Below, piece by piece: positions 33,843 to 44,167 of a stretch of 64,000 nt of DNA (position 1 is its first letter; the number at the start of each line of letters is the position of its first letter). The DNA lies in contig NC_068563.1 in NCBI RefSeq assembly GCF_022201045.2, forward strand, positions 1,860,001 through 1,924,000, in the 5' to 3' direction. The notes under the pieces were generated by a model that saw nothing but the letters and a program-made list of their open reading frames with translations, was not told the DNA's origin and searched no databases. The DNA is from Citrus sinensis. Its lineage: Eukaryota > Streptophyta > Magnoliopsida > Sapindales > Rutaceae. Position numbers and translations under genes: made by a program.

Positions 33843-34289
33843 ATGAAAAGCAAGGAAAAAAAGAAAACCAAATTCATGCAAATTATGTCATCACCTGTCT
33901 TGCTTCTAAGGAATGCTAGGGATTCTTACATCAACAGCTTCAATGGCTGTGCCAATGACGTTGGACGAGGCGGCGCGGTGGTCTGTCCGGTTCCACATGT
34001 TTCCCATGTGCCCAAGAATTTCAGTTATGGCAGCTCCAAGTCAAGGGATGACGAAAAGCTTAGAGAGATGTTAAGACAGGCGACGTGTAAGCGGATTATT
34101 GGCCGGGAGGTGGGGCTGAATCTACAGCGGCAAACGGAGGTGATTGAGGCTACTACTATGCGAAAGAGTTACAGTGTTGGCGTTGGAAAGATAGGGAGAA
34201 TTGATGAAGATAAGGCTTGTTCCTTTGAGGAGAATTTGTTGTACCCAAGGAGCAAAAGCCATGCCATTGGAAATGTTTTGCATCGTTAA
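33843..34289 (+). CDS. Small basic plant protein of unknown function, 148 aa
   Basis: One exon, from ATG (MKSKEKKKTKFMQIM) to TAA. The frame is open to 33771, but the next ATG at 33843 gives the Lys-rich start typical of this kind of protein. Visible features: a basic N terminus, the stretch SSPVLLLRNARDSYINSF, a Gly-rich middle, KNFSYGSSKSRDDEKLRE, and a C-terminal KIGRIDEDKACSFEENLLY followed by YPRSKSHAIGN. From memory this matches a conserved family of uncharacterised land-plant proteins ending in LYPRSRSYAV-like motifs. There is no signal peptide, membrane segment or catalytic motif. The paralog at 3691/15707 is split by a retrotransposon, which leaves this as the only intact copy here. 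Confidence 0.75.
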   Translation: MKSKEKKKTKFMQIMSSPVLLLRNARDSYINSFNGCANDVGRGGAVVCPVPHVSHVPKNFSYGSSKSRDDEKLREMLRQATCKRIIGREVGLNLQRQTEVIEATTMRKSYSVGVGKIGRIDEDKACSFEENLLYPRSKSHAIGNVLHR

Positions 34290-35452
34290 TTAGTTAGTGA
34301 AATACTACTACATTTAATATGCTAGTTACAGTTGAGATTAAGGGTAAAATTGCTTCATTGTTTGTGTATTAATACATTATATATAAAAAGGTCACTCATT
34401 TGGTGATGTTCGTTATGAATCTTTGAACTTCTCAAAGTGAAACAAGTTCCGAAATTTAGGTCAATTCCCTTAATTGGTTATTTCAATTTTTACAATCAAT
34501 CAAAATTATTAAATTTATGCTGATTGGACCATTTCTGTTTCATTTTCAATCACTTGTTTAAATTAAACCTTTCGATCGTGGTGGCCATCAATGGTATAAA
34601 ACATAATATGTTGCAGAATCCAAATGTTTTCAACCCATAGAAATACTTGTGGAAGTTTATCAAATATTAATATTATTAACATTTAAATCACTTATTTGTT
34701 AAAACTATTATCACTTATGATCGATGTTGATATATCGTATAATAACCAATAGTAATCCCACAAATTTGTTTAGTCTCCCTTGTTATCATTTCTCTCAAAC
34801 ATAGCATACTTTTTCAATCATTTTAATGTATGTGGTAGATTTGCAGGCGTGGATCACTTTTGTATGGCTCCATTCAAAAGGGTCTTAAAGTTAATTTTAT
34901 TTTTTAAATTATCAGGTATGTACAATCCCAAATTTATTAGAAGCCTAAATATATATAATTTATAGTACAATTTAGAGGTTTGTCAAAGTATTAGTTCATA
35001 AATCTACTTCCACAAATATAGTTGGAGATATTTACCCTAAATTTTAGGAAAATCAAGAGAAGTTTGGATCCTATCCCTCAATAGTCAATATTGACTGACG
35101 TGTGTTACCAGTCAAAAAGGCCTACTGGCCAGTGGCTGAAGACAATTCGGGGGTATTTTGTAATAAATAAAAACTAAAAGAGGTCAAAATACAAAACTCA
35201 TTATTATTAAGCTTTGTTTTGTGAAAAAAAAAAGTACAGCATTGGTGTCGGGGGTAGGTAGCATGTGTGTTCCAAATCTTAGCAGGCACGGCCTTCCAAA
35301 TTTCAAAATGTATGTCTAAATAATGCCGTACCTTCCTGGTTCCTTATCTATCGTGAAGACATTGTGTTGTGGATAACAATTCAATAAACACTGTTCTCCT
35401 CTCAACTACTGAGCGTAGCTAAAACTGAAAGTGGATCTTCAGATCGTTGAGC
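34290..35452. other. Duplicated intergenic DNA and promoter of SCPL copy 3
   Basis: Matches 16004-16791, 17492-17722 and 19034-19194, without the two insertions found there. It gives the empty sites for the MITE (near 35080) and the long-inverted-repeat element (near 35300). No clear TATA box was found before the ATG at 35453. Confidence 0.8.
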
Positions 35453-38400
35453 ATGGCAGCATTGCAATTATTTATTCTCTGCGTGGTCCTTAATATGGTC
35501 CTCAGTTCATCACAGCAAATCATCACAACCCTGCCGGGCTTTGATGGTGATCTTCCCTTCAAACTCGAAACTGGGTATGTTCTATTTTGTTTTATTTTTC
35601 CTTTCTTGACATACTTATTAGCTGAATTAATTTCCCCAGAAAAAAATAATACTGTGTTAATTATTTGCAGGTACATTGGGGTGGGACAGAATGATGATGT
35701 GCAGCTGTTTTACTACTTCATTGAATCCGAGCGGAGTCCTGAAGATGACCCTCTTGTGCTTTGGCTCTCCGGAGGCCCTGGCTGTTCTGGGTTTTCTGGC
35801 CTTGTCTTTGAAATTGGTATGAGAATATTATCCATTTATTCCGCTTATTATCTTTGTCTTTATTCATTTTAATAACATTTTTGAAGAGAATCTAATTTTA
35901 TAAGGTTCCATTACTATTAAAAGATCATGGACGAAATGTTTCCCTTCTTTGTTTATATTTAAATCATGCTTTTCACTAATTCAATTATTGTAGGTCCATT
36001 GTCATTTGACTATGAAAAGTCCAAGGTAAACTTACCTAAGTTTTTGTTGAACCCATACTCGTGGACAAAGGTACGACATCGTTTCTCTTCGTTCTTCGAT
36101 TTTATAAATTGTAAATTTAATTAATAATTACAACCAGATTTTTATCAGATATTTTCTTAAAGCAGGGCGCGGCGCAGAGATGAGCTCTGCTAGTGCCCTA
36201 GGGGCTCAGGCTACGCATAATTCTATTCAAAGACGTGAATAACTATTTATATTTTGGCCCCTTATGATATATATTATTTTACGTTTTGGCACCTTTAGTT
36301 TTACTTATTTATAATGTGGCTCCAAATTTTAGGGACCATTATCTTCTTCTGATCTGTGCACTCCTGATCTTTTACAGATCTTGTACCACTTGTATTTTAA
36401 TATTGATGGATGATTATAATTTAATTATTTTTTTTAATTTATTAACCACTAATCATATTAACAGAATTTACTCAGACGAAGATCATATAAAGAGAGGATT
36501 CTGATTTAAATTTTAGATGTAAATTCTATTAGTTGGCTTCAATTATGTCTCTTTTTGTCATGGCTACCCTCCTGACCAAGACCTGAGAGAGTTGTCAATT
36601 ATTTTACAGGTTGCCAACATTATATTCTTAGATGCACCTGTAGGTACAGGATTCTCATACGCCAATACTTGGCAAGGATACATCATGAATGATACCCTTT
36701 CAGCGGCACAAAACTATTATTTTTTAAGAAAGGTGAGGACAAAAAATTGCTATAGGTACGGATTAGCAAATATATATAATAACAAACGAACAAAGATTAA
36801 AAAATTAATAGATTTTAATTTTTTTTAAATTTTTTAAATTTTTATGATTTGTTATGATTTTGTATTTGTGGTTTTGTTTGTTGCTTAAATGTTGTTGGAA
36901 TATTACCTAGTTCTAGATGACGTTTTCAAAAAATTTTAGGCTTCATAAAAATATAAAAATAATTCTTTATAGTTAGAAGAGGGATATTGCTAATTTTTTG
37001 CTACTGAAATTAATATATGTTATTTATCCCTTACTCCTTTTATAATAGCTAATAACCTTCTTGATAACATATTTATAATAGTATTACCATTATTTTCAAA
37101 TATATTTTTAATCATATTTATTATAAGAAAACATTTATAAAATAACAAAAAGTACAAAAATCTTATTATTAATTTTTATTCACATCGGACATATATTTGT
37201 TATTTTTAGTACTTAAATCATTTTATTTTAATTTTTATTTATATGATTTATTTAATTTATAATGAATATGGATAAAAAGTGTATTTGAAAATAAGATTAA
37301 TACTGTAAAATTATATTGTTAGGGGAATTATTGACTGTTATGAAAATAATGAGAGAGTAAGTGCTATATATTAATTTCAGTAGAGGAAAATTGATAATCT
37401 CCCAAGAAAATAGTCCTAATATAGTTTAATTATTAATAAGAATAAGCTCCACATTATAATAAGTTATATTTTTTTAGATCTCATTCTAAGGAACTTATCT
37501 GCATTTAATAATAGTTATTTATGTTTTACAAAAAATATATGTTATATTATGTTAAAGTAACATGCCTTTACATAATAATGAAAAAAAAAAACATTAAAGG
37601 GAATGCAAACGTTTAGAGACTTTTAAGAAGACTTTGTATATTCCTAACAATATATGAATATATATAATAGTTTTTTTAAAACTATATTTATTTCTTTTAT
37701 CAATGTCTATGAATTGAATTTAATATACTCTATTAATTAATTATTGATGTGACGGATACCTTACCTCAATATTATTTACACTAAGGATAATAAAGTCAAA
37801 AACAACAAATTCTAAAATTGTACTTCTATTAAGTTATAACATCCTCATAATAATAAAATTAGTTTGGTCCCAACATTATAACTATAGATAAATTTTATTG
37901 TATATATTATTAATCAATAAAAAATTTTAAGGGTAAAATAGTAAAAAAAATTGAAAGGTCACTATTTTTTAATAGCTAAACGTATTTCGATAGTCTTTAA
38001 AAAATGAAAGGAGAAATAATATTTTCAACAAAAAATTTCATTTAATTTTGTCCAAAAATTAGTAAATTACAGCAAACTGATGCTTTTTTTTTCCCGTCAA
38101 TTTGTATATGAATCGTAATATCTTTCAGTGGCTTATAGCTCATCCCAGCTTCCTCGCAAATCCACTCTACATTGGTGGTGATTCTTACTCAGGAATAATT
38201 GTTCCAATGATCGTTCAGCATATATCTGACGGTAATTAACTCAATAACTATATATGAGCTAAAGGCCTCTATTAAACAAACATTTATTATGATCGTTGGG
38301 GAAAAATTGTTGATTTATTGCAGGTATTGATGTCGGACACCGGCCAAGAATGAATCTCAAAGTAAGTCACATAATTAACATATGGGAAATTCAAAAGAAA

Positions 38401-41194
38401 ATTTGGTTTCATTTATTTGATTTACTTATTTTTCAGTAACAGTTCATAGCTTCAGGCACCGAGTTTTGTTGTTTCTATTGAATCTTGATGATATTGATAA
38501 CAATGGACGCAGGGATATTTGCTTGGGAACCCTCTAACAGATTCCACTGAAAATCAAAACTCAGTGCCACACTTTGCTTACCTGAATGCACTTATCAGCC
38601 ATGAAATCTACGAGGTGAATTCTCTTTTCATATCTACTTTTCAAAGTAATCGTATGTGTTTATAAAGTCATATCCAATTGTGGATGTCTGCAACTTGTAA
38701 AATTAAAATAGCTCCTGGTAACTAGCTACAAGAAATGAAGATGCGAAAGTATGAATCTCAATGTAGTGTTCGCGTCTTTATAGTGCATTAAGGTTCATAA
38801 ACTTTTTTTTTAATCTTTTTATGGCTAATTAATTAGATATACCTACGTCCCTGTGTTGAATTGTGTCTTCAGTTTGACTAGTAAATAGGAGTCAAGTAGG
38901 CTTATAAGTAAAATAAATCTTATCACCTCCAATAATCTTTTTTATTTTTTGACTGGATACTTAGATATCATGGATATAGTACTCTTGTTGAGGATATCAT
39001 CCCACATTTATTGAGAATCATTAACAAATTTCAACTCTTGAGTTGACTTTTGAATATGAATTAAGCCCAAGAGTTATTATAAGTGCTCTCAGCAAGCTTA
39101 AATGGAATGATTTAGTTAACAAATTTGTCCACAAAAAATGGTAATCGGTGAGTGATACATTAAATTCTTTTAACAGATTTCATTTCATTTTATTCTTTCC
39201 AGTCAGCCAAAAGAAATTGCCAGGGCGAGTATGTGAATGTAGATCCAAGCAATGGCTTATGTATAGCCGATCTTGAAAATATTACGGAGGTGAGTAGATA
39301 ATAACGCTTACCCGTCAATTAGTATTAATTACAAGCAGCAACAAAATTAACACATTAATTGAATTTACAGTGCATTAGCAGAGTAAACCACGCGCAGATA
39401 TATGAACCTTCTTGTAGAGGTCCGTTTATATCCCCTAGACGCAAGCTTTTCAACTGGAATCGCAGCATCATCGAAGAAGATTCTTTAGATTTTCTCTCTT
39501 CGCCAACTCAACCGGCAGCTTCAGGAACTTGGTGTCGGGTAAACTCTACAAATGCACATACAATTAGAATAAGCTTAAAATAAATAAATTATGAGTTGAA
39601 ACCCATAAATCCATATCAAATCCATCAACTTTGATAAATTTCGAATAAAGAGTACACCCCATCTTATCCTATTCAACATTCCATTGATTAAGGATTCAAT
39701 TTCGGCTGTATTTTTCAGATACGAAAATTCATATGTAATTGGCTGTAGCCACTAGTTAGTTGGTTGGCTCTTGCAGTGAAAGCAAGAGGAAAATGGTTTA
39801 AATTCAGGCATACATTTAATTCAATAGGTCGAATTGGATTAGATTAAAACTTTTACAAACCGAACGATTCTTGATTAAACACTAACTTGAATGTTTTCTT
39901 TTTTCCTTTTTCCATAAACTCATCAAAGTTTAAATCATAGGCAGCATACAAATATTTCTAACATCTGTGTGTGTGTATACATATTAGGTATTTATGTTAT
40001 TATCCGATCAATAAATTATATAAGCTAATGATCTTTCCTCCTTGTACAGTTCCACAACTATGTCTACTCATACATTTGGGCAAACGACAAAACCGTTCAA
40101 AGGGCTATTGGAGTCCAAGAGGTATGTTAAGCTTAATCCTAAGAATTGTAGCACCCAAATTATTAATTAATTTTGCTCAAACATTTGCACTGACAAGCAG
40201 GGGACAGTAAAATATTGGGTGAGATGCAATCAAAGTTTATCGTACACAAAAGATGTCTCAAGTAGTCTTGCTTACCACCGAAACCTCATCAAGAAAGGCT
40301 ATCAAGTTTTGATTTACAGGTAGCAACTTAGGAAAGAAAAAAATTATTAGACGTGGATGTTCACGTATTTTAGAATACAGATGTCTTAAATCTTTATACG
40401 AAAAATTAATACAAGGCATATCAATATATATAAATTGATTGTATATTTAATTTTTAATTAGTCTTTCAATTTTCATATTTCAAGCTGCTGATGCATGCTT
40501 TTTCCAAAACATGATAAAAAATTTTGGGATGTCTGCATTTTAAGAAAGTAAGACCCAGGAGTTACATCAAAAAATTCCTTCATCATTAAAATAATTTTAA
40601 GATTTTAAATTTTTCAAAACCACCTATTGTTTTATAACTGATAAAAACCTGGCAATGTTTTGAACTGGCTTCGGTCTAAATTTCCAGGGCTTACGGATAA
40701 TTTTGTTCTGTAAATTCAGTGGTGATGTCGACATGAAGGTTCCATACGTAGCCACTGAAGCATGGATAAAGTCATTAAATTTGACGATTGAAACTGGCTG
40801 GCAGCCGTGGTTCGTGGAAGGTCAAGTTGCCGGGTTGGTTTATTTTCATCTCAACTTGTTTATCATATGTGGTATATTAACTGAACATTATATTTCACAG
40901 TTGTTTTGATTTATACTATTGATTTCCGTAGATATTGGTACCGGTACAAGGAAAAGAACAATTATCATTTGACATTTGCCACAGTAAAGGCAAGAATAAA
41001 TCATTTTCCCTGAAAATTATCTACCATGATTTATTAGCTAATTGGTAACTAAGCAGGTATATTATATAGTTAATGACCACTAATTGCGTAATTAATTATG
41101 GGTTGTACAGGGAGCAGGTCATACAGCTCCAGAGTACAAACCTAAGGAGTGTCTTGGAATGATTGACAGGTGGTTCGCATGCCACCCTCTCTAG
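35453..41194 (+). CDS. SCPL copy 3: serine carboxypeptidase-like protein, 470 aa
   Basis: Fourteen exons: 35453-35574, 35671-35816, 35994-36070, 36610-36732, 38129-38231, 38324-38361, 38513-38614, 39203-39289, 39371-39538, 40050-40121, 40201-40319, 40720-40833, 40932-40989, 41111-41194. They total 1,413 bases, open to TAG. The signal peptide is at about residues 1-20 and GGPGCSG at 75-81. The nucleophile is Ser175 in GGDSYSG, the Asp box is SGDVDM, and the His is 447 in GAGHTAPEY. Exon 9 is two codons longer than in copy 2. Introns are compact except intron 4 (1.4 kb), and intron 13 is GC-AG. Family S10; the GDSYSG box fits the acyltransferase-containing SCPL clade, but peptidase activity cannot be excluded. 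Poly(A) signal AATAAA at 41234-41239. Confidence 0.95.
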
Positions 41195-41296
41195 AGCCAT
41201 GTTCATATAATTAATAAGCTTTCGAGATAGAAAAATAAATGTGGAAATTAAGTGGCTGATGAAGCTGTAAACGTCGATAAAATTACTTATGTTTAG

Positions 41297-41350
41297 CCAG
41301 AGTCCGAGGGCCGGGAGTGTCTTGCAATGACCTACAGGTGGCTTGCCTGT
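41297..41350 (+). pseudogene. Degenerate extra copy of SCPL exon 14
   Basis: CCAGAGT, GAGTGTCTTGCAATGA and ACAGGTGG occur in the order and spacing of exon 14 (codons for [15 protein letters not shown]), about 100 bases after the stop of copy 3. Several substitutions spoil the frame. It marks an old local duplication or unequal exchange. Confidence 0.75.
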
Positions 41351-42334
41351 CAATTGTCATTGGCTGAAAAAAAAAAAGTAATTGACGTATTAATTTATTA
41401 AGATATTACGATATATATATATATTTTTTTTTTATATTAGTCTCATATTATCTTTTGAATAAAGTAATGCAAACAAAGGCACAAACACTTGCATAACCCC
41501 AAGATAATACAAATTAATGAAGGCTTCAAAGCCTATGTTCGGATAAAAGGAGATGCTTCTACATATATACTTATAGAGAGACCTTCAAGTACATAAATTT
41601 TTCCTGAGGTTCTTTTAGATTTCCTTTATTATAATTTTGAATCATTTGAAATTCTGATTGGTTTTGTTGGGAAATTCTCCAACCTTTTTTTCTTTTTATT
41701 TTTTTTATATAAACCTTGACGGAACGATGAGAAATGATTAACGAAAAAAATTACACCTACATGATCAAGAGAAAAGTATAAGCCTCACTAACACGTAACC
41801 ATGTTACGTGAAGAATTAAGAAGATTAATAATTCACATGGAAAGAGACAAATACCCAACGCATCCATAACATTAGTAATCTCTTTAAAGACAAAAGGCAA
41901 TGTCGTTCTTATCCCCTTAGAAGTCAAAAAAAAATTAACGAATAAACGTGCCGATGAAAGTTGGGCTGCCACGTATTCAATCATTGACTCTGAGAGGACG
42001 CTGTCGGTGAGACGAGATCCAACCTACGGTACGCTACAATTAGGTGCGTCACTGTACTCGTGTCGACTTTCTATTAGAAAGAGCCACAGCAAAGCTCTCG
42101 AGCTTCACACGTAACTGTCGAATCAGATCTCCCATCACCATAATCTTTGATGATGAAAGAATTCATTTATGAAGTAATTAATCTCAATCTCACCATATAT
42201 ATGTGTGTGTTTAAATTCAAGATTTTAGATTTGTTAAAGATCAAATTTAAAATCTGAAAAATTTATTAAATTACATAAAATAGTTTATACTCCTATAACT
42301 AAAAGAAAAAACAATTTAAAAATCTGTCGAAAAA
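41351..42334. other. Intergenic, nothing recognised
   Basis: Contains an (AT)n run near 41411-41424. No gene-like frame or repeat ends. Confidence 0.55.
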
Positions 42335-42406
42335 CGCCGTCTGTGGGGATCGAACCCACGACCACGTGGTTAAAAGCCACGCGCTCTACCACTGAGCTAA
42401 GACGGC
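42335..42406 (-). tRNA. tRNA-Lys (anticodon TTT)
   Basis: On the minus strand a 72-base cloverleaf forms: acceptor GCCGTCT paired with AGACGGC, D arm GCTCAGTGGTAGAGC, anticodon arm CGTGG-CTTTTAA-CCACG with anticodon TTT, T arm GTGGG-TTCGATC-CCCAC, discriminator G. A TTTTT pol III terminator follows within a few bases (plus-strand AAAAA at about 42330). The gene has no intron. A and B boxes are intact, so it is likely functional. Confidence 0.96.
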
Positions 42407-42650
42407 GGTGCATGCTTTTTGGCAACATAATATTTTATTCAACAAAATTGAAAATAAGCCCGGTCTAAAATTCAGGTACGTACCACGTGCAATTTCGATG
42501 GGTATATAAAAACTAATAAAAATGGCAGAGTTTTTACACCCATACAGCGATTTTAACCGACGTTAGTGACGATCTTTAACCGTAAATTTTGGCCGCTTCA
42601 TAAGTTACTATTGGGGTAATTTAGCGTCAGCGCCCACTACAATGTGCATC
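42407..42650. other. Short intergenic stretch
   Basis: No features recognised; it separates the tRNA gene from the hAT element. Confidence 0.5.
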
Positions 42651-42658
42651 AGGCGCCT

Positions 42659-43672
42659 TAGGGATGGCAAAAATTTTCACGGGAACAGATATTTTTGGAG
42701 ATTTTTTCTATTCGGAGAGGGTATGGGGATAATTTTATACCCAATTTCTTATTCGGGGAGAGGACGGAGAAATTTTTTTATCCAATTTCTTATTCGGGGA
42801 GGGGACGAGGATGAGGTGGAATCCCCATCCCCTATCCATTTCCCCATTTTAATTTTTAATTTTATTTTAATTTTTTAAAATTACTAGTAAATAAATAATA
42901 AAATTTAAATTATAAAATTATAAATATTGGTAAAAATAAAAAATATCAAAATATTTATATTATTAAACTTTTAGGCCTAATTAACTAATTAAAGTCCTAA
43001 ATTTTTATATAAGACATTAAAAAGACCGAGTATATTCTATTAGCCAAATATTTTTTTTTAATTTTAATATTCTTTAAATATTTTAAACTTAAATCTATTT
43101 TTTATTTATTTTTAGATGTTATAATTGCCCACAGCGAATCACAATTTTAATATATAATCTAATCTAATATTTACTTTTGATTTGCTCCGATTTAACTATT
43201 GTGTTGTAAAGGGAATAATCCACATTTATAAAGAGCCCACGCCATCATTGAAAAAGTTAATTTTGAATCTAAATTCAATTTTATTTGTAACAATTTTGTA
43301 TTAAACTATTAATTTGTTCATGATAGTTTGTAAAAGAAGTTTGTATTCATTTCATGTTGCGTTACTTACTAATTTAATGTATGTGACTTTTGTAATAGAT
43401 ATTAATGTAAGATATATTTCGAACTTTACTTTTATTTGAATTTTTTATTTTAATATGATTAACTCAAAATTGAAAAAAAAATGTATTAGTTATTCGGGGA
43501 TCGGGGACCCTCGGGGATCCCCTGTTATTATTCGGGGAGGAGATTGGGATTCTCTTAAGTAATTCTGACGGGGACGGGGAGGGAACGGGGACATACGCAA
43601 AATATCGGGGATGGGTACGGGAAGATCGGTCCCCTCCCCTCCCCTCCCCTCCCCTCCCCATTGCCATCCCTA
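42659..43672. mobile_element. Nonautonomous hAT element, 1,014 bp
   Basis: Inverted ends TAGGGATGGCAA at both sides and a perfect 8-bp duplication AGGCGCCT (42651-42658 and 43673-43680). Subterminal DNA on both sides is rich in CGGGGA words (ATTCGGGGAGG, CTCGGGGATCC). The centre is AT-rich and has no transposase, so it depends on an autonomous relative. Confidence 0.93.
43631..43659 (-). repeat. (CCCCT)n run, G-quadruplex motif on the minus strand
   Basis: Six CCCC blocks separated by single T. The complementary strand has six runs of four G with one-base loops, a strong G-quadruplex pattern. It lies inside the right end of the hAT element. Confidence 0.9.
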
Positions 43673-43680
43673 AGGCGCCT

Positions 43681-44159
43681 ACACGGCTACGTCTTTCCAT
43701 CATGACTGTGCCGTCAATTTGGTAGTTAAATACTTAAATCTAACGATACAATGATAAATTCGTAGTTCGTTCTTTCGTTAATTGATTTGAAAAAAAAAAA
43801 AAACTCACTTTCTCTCTCTTTTTTTTTAATTTTGAGTTAAGTACTCATTTAAAAAAATACATCAAGACACTATTATTATTAAATTTATTACAATCCTACT
43901 CTAATTTTTTCTTTCTTTTTATAATAATGCCGTTATCAATATGCTTAGGGATATTAATGAAAAAGAAAAATGATAATTTATCAAATTAATTTTAAGTGTA
44001 GCATAAAAATATTTACAAAATAATATTATTATTTAGTGTTAGGATTAACTTGGTAAATTAATTTTGTTATAAAATAATTATTAGTAAGATTGTTGTTCAA
44101 GTACAAAAAATATTAATTTTTTCACATTGATAATTAAAGGTTAATTTGCTAATTAACCT
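43681..44159. other. Intergenic, nothing recognised
   Basis: AT-rich, with simple A and T runs. Confidence 0.5.
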
Positions 44160-44167
44160 TTTATGGG

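Noticed and set aside
42651-43680. The hAT target AGGCGCCT equals the centre of the palindrome at 451-478
   Set aside because: The octamer is self-complementary and the surrounding bases differ, so the match looks coincidental.
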